64,000 nucleotides of DNA, from the NCBI RefSeq assembly GCF_001613505.1, contig NZ_BDCM01000013.1:1-64000 (forward strand), given 5' to 3'. The translations under genes and the position numbers were made by a program. A model generated the notes under the pieces. The model saw only the letters and a list, made by a program, of their open reading frames with translations. It was not told the origin of the DNA and searched no databases. Shown piece after piece: positions 8,112-16,648 of the stretch (its first letter is position 1; each line of letters opens with the position of its first letter). This DNA comes from Nocardia mikamii NBRC 108933 (GTDB taxonomy: Bacteria; Actinomycetota; Actinomycetes; Mycobacteriales; Mycobacteriaceae).

Positions 8112-9035
8112 CTACCGCGACGGGCGCAGGCCGGCGAGCTTGTCGGGATTCACCTGGAAGCGCAGATTCCGCACGCGGCCGTCGAGGATGTCGAAGGTGA
8201 GCGCGCCGACCGGGAATCCGCCGATCTCGCCGACCACGCTCAGCTCGCCGTTCAGCACCGCGGCTCGCATCCGGATGCCGGTCAGGACGGGTTTGGCCAG
8301 GACGCCGAGCAGCCACCGGGCGACATGGTCGGGGCCGTGCAGCGGGCGCCGCGCCGCGGTGACCTTGCCGCCGCCGTCGTTCCACAGGGTGACATCGGGA
8401 GCGAGCAGTCGCATCAGCGCATTGACGTCGCCCCCGTTGGCGGCCGCCAGGAACCGCTCGGTGATCTCCTGCCGCGCAACGGGATCGGTGTCGTAACGCG
8501 GGCGGCGCGCCTGCACGTGATCGCGGGCCCGATGCGAGATCTGCCGGACGGTCGGCTCGGGCCGATCGAGGAAGCCGGCGATCTCGGCAGCCGAGAAGCC
8601 GAAGACGTCGCGCAGCACGAACACCGCGCGTTCGACCGGGCCCAGCGTCTCCAGCACGACCAGCATCGCCGTGGACACCGTGTCGACGATCTCGACACGC
8701 TCGGTGGCATCGGGTTCACTGAGCAGCGGTTCGGGCAGCCACGGGCCGACATAGGTTTCGCGTACCGCGCGGGCGCTGGTCAGCCGGTTCAGCGACAGGT
8801 TCGTCACCGTCCGCACCAGATACGCCTTGGGGTGGCGGACCCGGTCCCGGTCGGCCTCATGCCATTTCAACCAGGCGTCCTGCAGCACGTCCTCGGCGTC
8901 GGCCACACTGCCGAGCAGTTGATACGCGGTGGCGAACAGCAGCCGGCGATGCGTGTCGAACGCATCGCCGGGGTCCGCCGGCGGGTCCGCGGGCCGCGCG
9001 GTCACCGCACCGGCGTCCTCGGCATCACCGTCCAT
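8112..9035 (-). CDS. ECF41-type RNA polymerase sigma factor
   Basis: Extracytoplasmic-function sigma factor with region 2 (HRRLLFATAYQLLGSVADAEDVLQDAWLKW), shown here in part as LLGSVADAEDVLQD, and region 4 (VFGFSAAEIAGFLDRPEPTVRQ in part as SAAEIAGFLDRPEPTVRQ). It then carries a SnoaL-like domain ending in NPDKLAGLR; a WLPEP motif sits in the linker. WLPEP and NPDKL are the hallmarks of group ECF41, which has no separate anti-sigma factor and uses the C-terminal domain for control. The ATG at 9035 has GGAGAGG eight bases upstream; a GTG at 9077 is possible. It lies behind the oxidoreductase gene, the usual kind of ECF41 target. Confidence 0.88.
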   Translation of the reverse strand: MDGDAEDAGAVTARPADPPADPGDAFDTHRRLLFATAYQLLGSVADAEDVLQDAWLKWHEADRDRVRHPKAYLVRTVTNLSLNRLTSARAVRETYVGPWLPEPLLSEPDATERVEIVDTVSTAMLVVLETLGPVERAVFVLRDVFGFSAAEIAGFLDRPEPTVRQISHRARDHVQARRPRYDTDPVARQEITERFLAAANGGDVNALMRLLAPDVTLWNDGGGKVTAARRPLHGPDHVARWLLGVLAKPVLTGIRMRAAVLNGELSVVGEIGGFPVGALTFDILDGRVRNLRFQVNPDKLAGLRPSR

Positions 9036-9080
9036 GCGCTCATCCTCTCCCGCTCGATCGAGCACCCGCAATATCACGCC

Positions 9081-10379
9081 TCAGGCCGCGACGCGGCCGG
9101 CCGTGCGGGTCGCGCGTCCGCCGCGCGACAGGGTGACCGAGACATTCGCGCGCCGGCTCAGCCGGAACGTCGGGACCGGGCTGCCGCTGACGAGCTCCTT
9201 GTACCGCACCGCGGCGCGGCCCGTCAGATATCCGCGCCGAGGGCTGTCGTCGGCGTGGGTGAATCCGATGACGGCATCGCGGCGGCCGAGGCTGACCGGC
9301 TGATGGAAGTAGCCGAATCGGAACGGCCGCACCGGCTTTCCGCGCAGTCGCCGCGCGATGGTGTCGGCGGCGTAGGCCGCGGTCGGCATCCCGCTCTGGC
9401 AGGTGCCGTGCATGCGGCCCCACGGCTGGGTGATCGCGGCAGCGTCGCCGATCGCGTAGATGTCCGGATGCGACACCGACCGCAACGTCGCGTCGGTGAC
9501 GATGGCCCCCGCCGCGTCCGTGGTGATGCCGGCCTCGGCGGCCAGGGCGGGCACGCGCACTCCGGCGGTCCACAGTGTGAGTCCGGCGGGCACCATCACG
9601 CCGCTGTCGAGGCGCACCGCGTCCGGCAGCACCTTGGTCACGCGAGTTCCGCTGCGGCGCACGATGTTCAGGCGATCCATGGCACGTTCGACGTAGGCGC
9701 GCGGACGCTCCCCCAGCATGGCGGCGGGTTCCCCGGTGCTGATCAGGGTGACGGTCAGGCCGGGATGGGATTCGGCGATTTCGGTAGCGGCTTCGACGCC
9801 GGTGAGACCGCCACCGCAGACCGCGACCGCTCCCCCGCTCGCCTCGAGTTCGGCGAGGCGCCGCGACATCCGATGCGCCGCGCGCGGATCGTCGAGGGTC
9901 CGGGCATGCTCGGCCACACCCGGCACCGTGGTGGTGTCGGCGCGGCTGCCGAGGGCGTAGACCAGGGTGTCGTAGCCGAGTTCGGAACCGTCGTCGCAGT
10001 TCACGCGGTGCGCGACCGGGTCGATCGCCGTGGCGGCGGCGCGCCGGAAGGTCACGCCGGTGCCGGCCAGCAACTCCGGGATGCGGTGGTCGGCGAGCTC
10101 GGCGCCGGCCGCGACCTGATGCATGCGCAGCCGCTCGGTGAACCGCTCCGACGGATTGACCAGTGTGATGCGCACCGGCTGCTTGCGGGTGCGGCGCGCG
10201 AGCCGGATGGCCGCCAGCATTCCGGTGTAACCGGCGCCGAGGACGACGATGTCGTGCGGACGTCCGGCGCCCGGCTCGCGCCGGCTCCCCTGGTCGCCGC
10301 GCTGCGTCTCCTGGTTGCTGCGCTGGATCTCTCGGCTGCTGCGCTGGGTCTCCTGGTTGCTGCGCTCGATGTCGCTCAT
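9081..10379 (-). CDS. NDH-2-like FAD-dependent oxidoreductase
   Basis: Pyridine-nucleotide disulfide oxidoreductase family protein of 432 residues. The FAD motif is IVVLGAGYTGMLAA (about 43-56), the NAD(P)H motif is AVCGGGLTGVEAATEIAE, and the late FAD motif is IYAIGDAA. It resembles type II NADH dehydrogenases or carotenoid-like oxidoreductases. ECF41 sigma genes typically sit beside an oxidoreductase, epimerase or carboxymuconolactone decarboxylase gene that they activate, and this is the partner here. The first 34 residues are an unusual run of hydrophilic heptads before the Rossmann fold. Substrate unknown. Confidence 0.87.
   Translation of the reverse strand: MSDIERSNQETQRSSREIQRSNQETQRGDQGSRREPGAGRPHDIVVLGAGYTGMLAAIRLARRTRKQPVRITLVNPSERFTERLRMHQVAAGAELADHRIPELLAGTGVTFRRAAATAIDPVAHRVNCDDGSELGYDTLVYALGSRADTTTVPGVAEHARTLDDPRAAHRMSRRLAELEASGGAVAVCGGGLTGVEAATEIAESHPGLTVTLISTGEPAAMLGERPRAYVERAMDRLNIVRRSGTRVTKVLPDAVRLDSGVMVPAGLTLWTAGVRVPALAAEAGITTDAAGAIVTDATLRSVSHPDIYAIGDAAAITQPWGRMHGTCQSGMPTAAYAADTIARRLRGKPVRPFRFGYFHQPVSLGRRDAVIGFTHADDSPRRGYLTGRAAVRYKELVSGSPVPTFRLSRRANVSVTLSRGGRATRTAGRVAA
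10278..10361 (-). repeat. four 21-base in-frame repeats
   Basis: Codons 7-34 of the oxidoreductase form four heptads: SNQETQR, SSREIQR, SNQETQR and the diverged GDQGSRR. The first and third are identical in protein. The DNA shows matching 21-base periodicity. It lies outside the enzymatic fold, so copy number could vary between strains. Confidence 0.75.
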
Positions 10380-10424
10380 GGTCCTGTCCTTTCGCGGCGG
10401 GTCGACTGTGCGATTCGGTGATGG

Positions 10425-10451
10425 GACAAGTCGGCCGCCGCATTCGTGACA
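10425..10451 (-). promoter_or_regulatory. candidate ECF41 promoter
   Basis: TGTCACG (10451-10445), 16 bases, then TGTC (10428-10425) on the minus strand. The published ECF41 consensus is TGTCACA-N16-CGTC; this site differs by one base in each box. It lies 46 bases before the oxidoreductase ATG, consistent with autoregulation of the oxidoreductase-sigma operon. Confidence 0.5.
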
Positions 10452-10546
10452 CCAGGTGATGTGATGCCGGTCACATATCAGGGAACAGGCGGGGCAGGCG
10501 TCCGGTTGACATGTCAGGACTTTCCGAAGAGGTGAATGAGGTGACC

Positions 10547-11275
10547 ATGGCCGTACAGGTCGAGATCTGGACCGATATCAACTGCCCGTTCTGCTATCTG
10601 GGCAAGCGACGCTTCGAGCAGGCGCTGGCCGGCTTCGAGCACCGCGAGCAGGTGCGGGTCGTCCACCGGTCCTTCGAACTGGACCCGACGCTGCCGGCCG
10701 GGCACAGCGGTCCGGTGGTCGCCCATATCGCCGAGAAGTACGGAATCAGCGAGGCCCAGGCCGCCGCCGACGAGCGCGGCATCGCCGCCCAGGCGCAGGC
10801 CGTCGGCCTGCCGTATCGCACCGAGGGACGCGACTTCGGCAACAGCTTCGATATGCACCGGCTGCTGCACTTCGCACTGGATCGGGGACGGCAGGACGAA
10901 GTACTCGACGCGCTGTACGAGGGCAATTTCGCCGACGAGCGGCCGGTGTTCGGGGATCGGGAACGGTTGATCGAACTGGCGGCGCGAGCGGGACTGGACC
11001 CGGTCGAGGTGCGCGCGACCCTCGACGATCCGCAGGCCTACGCCGACGCGGTGCGCGCCGACGAGAACACCGCCGCGCAACTCGGCGCGCGGGGCGTGCC
11101 CTTCTTCGTCTTCGACCGCACCTACGGCATCTCCGGCGCCCAGCCGCCCGAGGTGTTCAGCCAGGCCTTGGAGCGCGCGTGGGCCGATCACGCTCCCGCG
11201 CTGCAGGTCCTCGGCGACGGCGACGCCTGCGGTCCGGACGGTTGCGCCGTCCCCGCCGCGGACGACCGAGGCTGA
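10547..11275 (+). CDS. FrnE-like DsbA-family thiol oxidoreductase
   Basis: Thioredoxin-fold protein of the FrnE/2-hydroxychromene-2-carboxylate isomerase-like DsbA group. Near the N-terminus, WTDINCPFCYLGKRRFE carries the CxxC pair (about residues 13 and 16). A second pair, CGPDGC, is near the C-terminus, as seen in several FrnE proteins. The cis-proline stretch is GVPFFVF. The ATG at 10547 is preceded by GAGGTG; an upstream in-frame ATG at 10511 is possible. Cytoplasmic, since no signal peptide is seen. Divergent from the ECF41-controlled oxidoreductase, so a redox-stress link is plausible but inferred. Confidence 0.85.
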   Translation: MAVQVEIWTDINCPFCYLGKRRFEQALAGFEHREQVRVVHRSFELDPTLPAGHSGPVVAHIAEKYGISEAQAAADERGIAAQAQAVGLPYRTEGRDFGNSFDMHRLLHFALDRGRQDEVLDALYEGNFADERPVFGDRERLIELAARAGLDPVEVRATLDDPQAYADAVRADENTAAQLGARGVPFFVFDRTYGISGAQPPEVFSQALERAWADHAPALQVLGDGDACGPDGCAVPAADDRG

Positions 11276-11302
11276 TCGCAGTCCCGCGCCGCAGGACGCC
11301 AC

Positions 11303-13516
11303 CTATCCCGAGACGGGTTCCGCGTCGCGCAGCCCGACCCTGGCGTGCACCCACCGCAGCGGCCGCGGCGCCCACCAGTTCCAGCGGCCCGTCAGGTGCA
11401 TCAGCGACGGAACGAGCAGGCAGCGAACCACGGTGGCGTCGACGAGGACGGTGAGCGCCAGACCCAGACCCAGCAACTGGATGAACGCCAGGCGGGAAAA
11501 GACCAGGGCGCCCAGGACTATCGCCATCAGCGCGGCCGCGGCGGTGACGATACGACCGGTGCGGGCCACACCGAGCGCCACCGACCGGGTGTTGTCGCCG
11601 CATCGCAGCCACTCCTCACGGATCCGTGAGAGCAGGAAGATCTCGTAATCCATCGACATCCCGAAAGCCAGACAGAACATCATGATCGGGACGTTGGCAA
11701 CCAGATAGCCGGTCGGCGTGAAGCCGAGCACGCCGGCCAGATGCCCGTCCTGGAATATCCACACCATCGCCCCGAACGCGGCGGTGAGCGACAGCACGTT
11801 CATCAGCAGCGCCTTCACCGGGAGGACCACGCTCCCGGTGAACAGGAACAGCACCGAGAACATCGCGACCACGATCCACACCGCGGCGACGGGCAGGCGT
11901 GCGCCGATCGAATCGAGCGCGTCCCGGTTCTCGGCCGCGGCGCCCCCGAACAGCGGTGGCGCCGGCGCCGCGATCGCGCGCAGCCGATCGAGCTGCCGGG
12001 CGCCGGCCACCGAATACGGGTCCAGGTCCGTGCCGACGAGGAGTACTTCTCCGGCGGTGCCGCTCATCCCCGGCGGTGCCGACGCCATCCTGGCTCCGCC
12101 GACGTAGGTACCGGAGCCGGAGAGAACCGCCGAGACGTCGGGCACTCGCGACAGTTCAGCGGCATAGGCGCCGGGGTCGCCGTGATAGCCGGGCAGGACG
12201 ACGGTGACCGAATCGGTGGGATTGCGTGCGAACTCCGAACGCAGGATGTCGCCGACCGTCCTGCTGTCGGCCACCCCGGCGCGAATCGCCCGATCATCGG
12301 GAGTGCCGAACTTGATCGCGAGAAACGGCGCACCCAGCAGCAGCAGTAACGCGGTGACCACCACCGCGACGGGCAGTGCGCGGCGCATCACGCCGGTGAC
12401 CATGCGATACCAGACACCGTCCTCCAGCGGCACCGTCCGCCGCGGCGACAGCCGGAGCAGACGCCGCAGCGGCGCCCGGAGGTCGAGGGCGTTCACCCGG
12501 TCGCCGAGCAGCACCAGGCACGCCGGCAGGACGAGCACCGACGCGAGCGCGGCCACGGCCACCACGACCAGTCCGCTGTAGGCGAACGAGCGCAGGAAGA
12601 ACATCGGGAAAACCAGCAGCGCCGACAGCGAAAGGATCACCACCAGAGCGGAATACAGCACCGCGCGGCCTGCGATGCAGACCGCGCGGATCACCGCCTC
12701 CTCCCGGTCCGCCCCCCGGTCGAGTTCCTCCCGGTAGCGCGACACGACGAACAGGCTGTAGTCGATGGCGAGTGCCAGACTCAACGCCGTGGTCGTATTC
12801 AGCGCGAACACCGACACATCGGTGAACTCGGTCAGCAGCCGGAGAACGGCCAAGGTGGTGACGATCGACACCAGCCCGATGAACACCGGCAGCAACGCCG
12901 CGATCACACTCCCGAAGACCAGGATCAACACGATCGCCGATATCGGGATGGCGACGGCCTCGGCCGAGGCCAGGTCTCGCACGCTGACCGCGCTCAGGTC
13001 GCGCAGGGTCGCCGCGTAGCCGCCGGCGTGAATCGTCACCCCCGCCGGTGCCGGCAGCGCGCGGGCGATCTCGTCGGCGGCCTTCTGCTGGGCCGTGTCG
13101 TCACCGGCGATGCGGGCCACGACCAAGGCGGTCCGGCCGTCCGAACTGCGCAGTGCCGCACGCAGATCCGGCGGTGACGTCCAATACGACTGCACCGCCG
13201 TGATGTCGGACCGTCGCTGCAACCACGCGGTCACGTCCACGCCCGCCTGCCGGGCCGAGGGGCTCTCGACGCCGCCGTCGGCGCCGACGGTCAGGACGAG
13301 ATTCGGTGCCACGCCGCCGAATTCGGCGTCCACCAGTTCGCTCACCCGCGTCGACTCCGCGTCCGGCGGTGCGAAGCCACCGGCCTCGAGCCGGTCGAAG
13401 ACCGAACTGCCGGCCGCGGCGGCGATCAGCACCACCAGCAGCGCGACGCCGAGGATCACCTTCGGGCGGAACGCGGCGACCCGCGCGACGCGCTCGAGTA
13501 CGGAGGTCTTCTTCAT
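11303..13516 (-). CDS. MMPL/RND-family transporter
   Basis: Integral membrane exporter of 737 residues with about 12 transmembrane segments in two repeats. Each repeat has a large periplasmic loop after the first segment, as in actinobacterial MMPL proteins. FGMSMDYEIFLLSR and ALAIDYSLFVVSRYREE carry the paired Asp-Tyr motifs needed for proton coupling. GGAGAGG precedes the ATG at 13516. It is the last gene of the six-gene minus arm, 23 bases after the methyltransferase. By position it is the likely exporter of the cluster product or a lipid intermediate. Confidence 0.88.
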   Translation of the reverse strand: MKKTSVLERVARVAAFRPKVILGVALLVVLIAAAAGSSVFDRLEAGGFAPPDAESTRVSELVDAEFGGVAPNLVLTVGADGGVESPSARQAGVDVTAWLQRRSDITAVQSYWTSPPDLRAALRSSDGRTALVVARIAGDDTAQQKAADEIARALPAPAGVTIHAGGYAATLRDLSAVSVRDLASAEAVAIPISAIVLILVFGSVIAALLPVFIGLVSIVTTLAVLRLLTEFTDVSVFALNTTTALSLALAIDYSLFVVSRYREELDRGADREEAVIRAVCIAGRAVLYSALVVILSLSALLVFPMFFLRSFAYSGLVVVAVAALASVLVLPACLVLLGDRVNALDLRAPLRRLLRLSPRRTVPLEDGVWYRMVTGVMRRALPVAVVVTALLLLLGAPFLAIKFGTPDDRAIRAGVADSRTVGDILRSEFARNPTDSVTVVLPGYHGDPGAYAAELSRVPDVSAVLSGSGTYVGGARMASAPPGMSGTAGEVLLVGTDLDPYSVAGARQLDRLRAIAAPAPPLFGGAAAENRDALDSIGARLPVAAVWIVVAMFSVLFLFTGSVVLPVKALLMNVLSLTAAFGAMVWIFQDGHLAGVLGFTPTGYLVANVPIMMFCLAFGMSMDYEIFLLSRIREEWLRCGDNTRSVALGVARTGRIVTAAAALMAIVLGALVFSRLAFIQLLGLGLALTVLVDATVVRCLLVPSLMHLTGRWNWWAPRPLRWVHARVGLRDAEPVSG

Positions 13517-13539
13517 CGTTCCTCTCCGGTGGCCGGACG

Positions 13540-14232
13540 CTACCGCACCCGGACGATCACATCGATTCCGTCGTCGAGGGGCAGGGTTGTCCGTAGATAG
13601 GTCTGCGAGCGTTCCGCTACGTATCGGTGGAACTCGTCGAGCAGGTCGGCATGTCTGGAGACATTGTCCGAGACGATGATCGAACCCAGCGTCAATTTCG
13701 GCTCCATCGCTCGAAATACGGGCAGATGCAGGGGCAGCCACCCGTCGAGCAGCAGCAGTCCGACGGGGCCGGACACGGTCGGCAACGTCTCGAGCGCATT
13801 GCCGACCAGGACGCGCACCCGATCATCCACACCCGCCTCGGCGAGATTGGCGGTGGCGACCGCCGCCTTGTGCGCGCTCAGTTCGGTGCCGATCACCCGC
13901 GCGCCCGTACGTTGCGCGGCGGCGGCCAGATACAGCGTCGACATGCCGTGTGAGGTGCCGTATTCCACGATCGTGGCGGCGCCGGAGCTCACCGCCAGCT
14001 GAAACAGCAGACGGCCCACGGAACGGGCGACCGGTAGCATCGCCGCCTCACCCGTGGCGGTCATCGCCCGCAGGGTCTCGGCATCCGGTGTGGCGCCGAG
14101 TTCGCGCAATCGCACCGATACCGCGCCGATCACCTCCCCGTCGGCGCGGGCCGCCACTTCCAGTCGCTCGACGACACCGCGCACCCGGTCGTCGAGAAAG
14201 TCGAGACCACTGTCGGTTCCGATGTCGATCAT
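13540..14232 (-). CDS. class I SAM-dependent O-methyltransferase
   Basis: 230-residue methyltransferase. The SAM motif is IVEYGTSHGMSTLYLA, the acidic end of the next strand is VIGTELS, and LLLLDGWLPLHLPVFRAMEPKL resembles the metal-binding region of caffeoyl-CoA-type O-methyltransferases. ATG overlaps the FMN-reductase stop (ATGA), so the two are translationally coupled. In this cluster it would most simply methylate a phenol of the naphthalene product; that is inferred. The frame is open upstream to 14298, but 14232 fits the coupling. Confidence 0.8.
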   Translation of the reverse strand: MIDIGTDSGLDFLDDRVRGVVERLEVAARADGEVIGAVSVRLRELGATPDAETLRAMTATGEAAMLPVARSVGRLLFQLAVSSGAATIVEYGTSHGMSTLYLAAAAQRTGARVIGTELSAHKAAVATANLAEAGVDDRVRVLVGNALETLPTVSGPVGLLLLDGWLPLHLPVFRAMEPKLTLGSIIVSDNVSRHADLLDEFHRYVAERSQTYLRTTLPLDDGIDVIVRVR

Positions 14233-15017
14233 GATTCTCCCCTTCGATGTCCGTTGCTCGAAAGAACCGGGCCGCTTGCCATTTCGGCGCTGATCCATTC
14301 CTGCGCCTCTCGTGCGGAGATGCCGGCGTTGTGCAGCCGCTCCGCGACCACGCCGGGCGGCGCGCCCCGGCTCAGCGCCTCACGCACCATCGGGGCGAAG
14401 CGCGCCCGTTCGACGACGGCCCGGTGGGCGGCGACGAAATCGGCGCCGGCGCGCGCGGTCCCCGCGCGGAGGGCGTTGCCGAGCTGTTCGAGCGCCAGGG
14501 CGACCAGCGCTCGCACGGCGGGATCCGTGACGACCACCGACCCGTCGGCATCGGGACGCAACAGGCTCGGCGCCGAGGCCAGCACGATTTCCGGTTGGTA
14601 CAGCACGGTGTTGCCCAGATACGACAGCACCCGGTTCAGGTCGGCCAGTCCGCGCGCGCCGTTGCTGCGCGACAGCGTCACCACCACGGGCACGATCACC
14701 TTCCCGCGCAGGGCGCCGCCGCCGTGCGGGCGGGACAGCCAGTCGAGGGCGTTCTTCAGTACCCCCGGAACGGACTGGTTGTATTCCGGGGAGGCGACGA
14801 TCACCCCGTCGGACGCAGCCACCGCGGCGCGCAACGCCCGCACGCCCGGCGGCGGCGCCGCGGTATCGATGTCCTCGTTGTACAGCGGCACCTCGCCGAG
14901 TCCGTCGAACACCTGGTAGCCGCATTCGAACGGCAGCAGGTGCGCGACCGCCTCCAGGAACATCCGGTTGTAGGACTGCCGCCGCAACGAGCCAGCGAGT
15001 CCGAGCACGGTCGTCAT
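14229..15017 (-). CDS. NADPH-dependent FMN reductase
   Basis: Flavodoxin-fold reductase. N-terminal VLGLAGSLRRQSYNR is the FMN-phosphate loop and SPEYNQSVPGVLKNALDWLSR is the family signature. At 262 residues it is longer than the usual 180-200, with an extra helical tail after residue 180. It could supply reduced FMN or reduce a quinone directly. It begins nine bases after the cupin stop and overlaps the methyltransferase by four bases. A quinone-reducing role would suit a naphthoquinone pathway (inference). Confidence 0.85.
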   Translation of the reverse strand: MTTVLGLAGSLRRQSYNRMFLEAVAHLLPFECGYQVFDGLGEVPLYNEDIDTAAPPPGVRALRAAVAASDGVIVASPEYNQSVPGVLKNALDWLSRPHGGGALRGKVIVPVVVTLSRSNGARGLADLNRVLSYLGNTVLYQPEIVLASAPSLLRPDADGSVVVTDPAVRALVALALEQLGNALRAGTARAGADFVAAHRAVVERARFAPMVREALSRGAPPGVVAERLHNAGISAREAQEWISAEMASGPVLSSNGHRRGES

Positions 15018-15026
15018 CGCTGCGGC

Positions 15027-15554
15027 TCACTCACCCGGCGGCTGGTAGCGCAACTCGCTGATCTGCTCGATGTCGTATTTCTGGCGCAGTGCCGCCACGG
15101 CGGCCGGGTCCACCGCGGCGCCGGTGCGGAAGATCTCGATGAGTCCTTCGAAATAGTGTTCGTGGTCCGGCGGCGGTGAGGCCTGGAAGAACATCTTCGC
15201 CGGCGCGTCGGAGGCGTTGCGGAACGCGTGCGGGCATCCGGGCGGCACGAACACCACGCTGCCGGGGCCGGCCGTGATGACGGTGCGGCCCTCCTCGGAG
15301 CGCCACTGCGACCAATGCCCTTCCCACGAAACCGGTTCGAAGGCAAGGAATTCCAGCTCGCCCTCGACGAGGTAGAACAGCTCCTCGGAATGGTGATGCA
15401 GATGCGCCCCGACGTCGAAGCCCGGTGGGACCAGCACCTCGAAACTGGACGCGGCGGTGGAGTGCTCGCCGGTGACCTTGAAAACCACTTCGTGTGCGGC
15501 GCTGACGAGTCGTTTGCCCTCGCCCGGCGCTACGTAGAGTCCGTGAATCGACAT
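15027..15554 (-). CDS. cupin protein, MomA-like quinone-forming oxygenase candidate
   Basis: Single-domain cupin of 175 residues. Motif 1, HLHHHSEELFYLVEG, has two histidines and the glutamate for metal binding. Motif 2 is GSVVFVPPGCPHAFRN with its histidine, so all four metal ligands are present. The ATG at 15554 shares a base with the rppA stop (TGATG), which indicates coupled translation. In Streptomyces a cupin monooxygenase beside rppA (MomA) converts 1,3,6,8-tetrahydroxynaphthalene to flaviolin; by neighbourhood this is the best guess. Sequence identity to MomA was not checked. Confidence 0.72.
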   Translation of the reverse strand: MSIHGLYVAPGEGKRLVSAAHEVVFKVTGEHSTAASSFEVLVPPGFDVGAHLHHHSEELFYLVEGELEFLAFEPVSWEGHWSQWRSEEGRTVITAGPGSVVFVPPGCPHAFRNASDAPAKMFFQASPPPDHEHYFEGLIEIFRTGAAVDPAAVAALRQKYDIEQISELRYQPPGE

Positions 15555-16609
15555 CAGCTGTACCACTCTCCCAGTGAGATCTCGGCGGTGATTCCGGGAC
15601 CGAACCCGGCGATGATGCCGCGTCCGATCTTCGGGTTGTCGGTGTCTTCGAAGAGTCGCCGGGTCGCGTCGAGCACCACGGCGCTGGCGATATTGCCGTG
15701 CCGGGTCAGCGTCTCGCGGCTGTAGCGGAACTGGTTCGGCGCCACGTCGAGGAATTTCGACAGGTCGTCGAGGATGCGCGGTCCGCCGGCATGGATGATG
15801 TAGAAGTCGAGGACCCCCGCATCCCAGCCCTCCTGTTCGGAGACCGCCCGGAGCACCGGCGCCAGCGGTTCCATCGTTCCCGGGACCCGCTTGTCGAGCT
15901 GGAAGTGGAAGCCGGTCGCCCGCACCGCGTAGGAGATCCAGTCGATGGTGCCGGGAATCAGGTAGGACGCGTTGCGCCGCAACTCGATTCCGGCTCTGCC
16001 CGCGACGGCGGCATCGGAGACCACCACGGCCGCGACGGCATCGCCGAACAGGCCGTTGGACAGCAGGGTGCCGACGGAGACGTCACTGGGCTGGTAGCAC
16101 AGCGAGCAGAACTCGCACGACACCACGAGGACGTTCGCGCCGGGGTGGGCCCGGCAGTAGTCCAGGGCGCGGGCGATGGCGGCACCGCCTGCGGCACAAC
16201 CGAGTTGAGCGATCGGAAGCTGTGCCGTGGAGTACCGGAAGCCGAGTTCGTTGATCATCCACGCGGTCAGCGACGGCATCATGAAGCCGGTGCACGAGAC
16301 GTAGATGATGGCGTCGATATCCGCCGCGGCCTTACCCGCGTTGGCCAGCGCCTCGCCGACGACCACCGGCACGTAGCGTTTCGCCTCCACCTCGTGCAGT
16401 CGATTGCGTTCCTCGAAACCGGGGTGCCGCAACGCGCGATCCAAGGGCTGCACGATGTTGCGGGTCTCGACGCCGGTGTTGCGGATCAACCGCAACGCCA
16501 GCTCCAGGTCCGCGTGGTCCGCGTGCAGCCGGCGCGCGACGTCCAAGGTCTGTTCGAGGGTGACCACCTCGTCCGGGAAGGCCACCGCGGGTTTGTACAG
16601 GATCGCCAT
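15554..16609 (-). CDS. rppA: type III polyketide synthase, tetrahydroxynaphthalene synthase
   Basis: Chalcone-synthase-fold homodimer that should condense five malonyl-CoA into 1,3,6,8-tetrahydroxynaphthalene. The triad is Cys138 (QLPIAQLGCAAGG), His273 (IIHAGGPRIL) and Asn306 (RHGNIASA). Cys106 (YVSCTGFMMPS), typical of bacterial THN synthases, is present, as are CEFCSLCYQP and GFGPGITAE. Large blocks match Streptomyces griseus RppA as I remember it. 351 residues with no C-terminal extension. It follows ubiA by 39 bases and is coupled to the cupin. Confidence 0.92.
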   Translation of the reverse strand: MAILYKPAVAFPDEVVTLEQTLDVARRLHADHADLELALRLIRNTGVETRNIVQPLDRALRHPGFEERNRLHEVEAKRYVPVVVGEALANAGKAAADIDAIIYVSCTGFMMPSLTAWMINELGFRYSTAQLPIAQLGCAAGGAAIARALDYCRAHPGANVLVVSCEFCSLCYQPSDVSVGTLLSNGLFGDAVAAVVVSDAAVAGRAGIELRRNASYLIPGTIDWISYAVRATGFHFQLDKRVPGTMEPLAPVLRAVSEQEGWDAGVLDFYIIHAGGPRILDDLSKFLDVAPNQFRYSRETLTRHGNIASAVVLDATRRLFEDTDNPKIGRGIIAGFGPGITAEISLGEWYS

Positions 16610-16648
16610 TCGCCGATCTCCTAACTCGTAATTCGATGAGGGCGGCGC

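Noticed and set aside
7872..10421. Very long plus-strand open frame of 849 codons
   Set aside because: It is antisense to the ECF41 sigma and oxidoreductase genes, has Arg/His/Gly-rich composition and no recognisable domain; typical of high-GC antisense frames.
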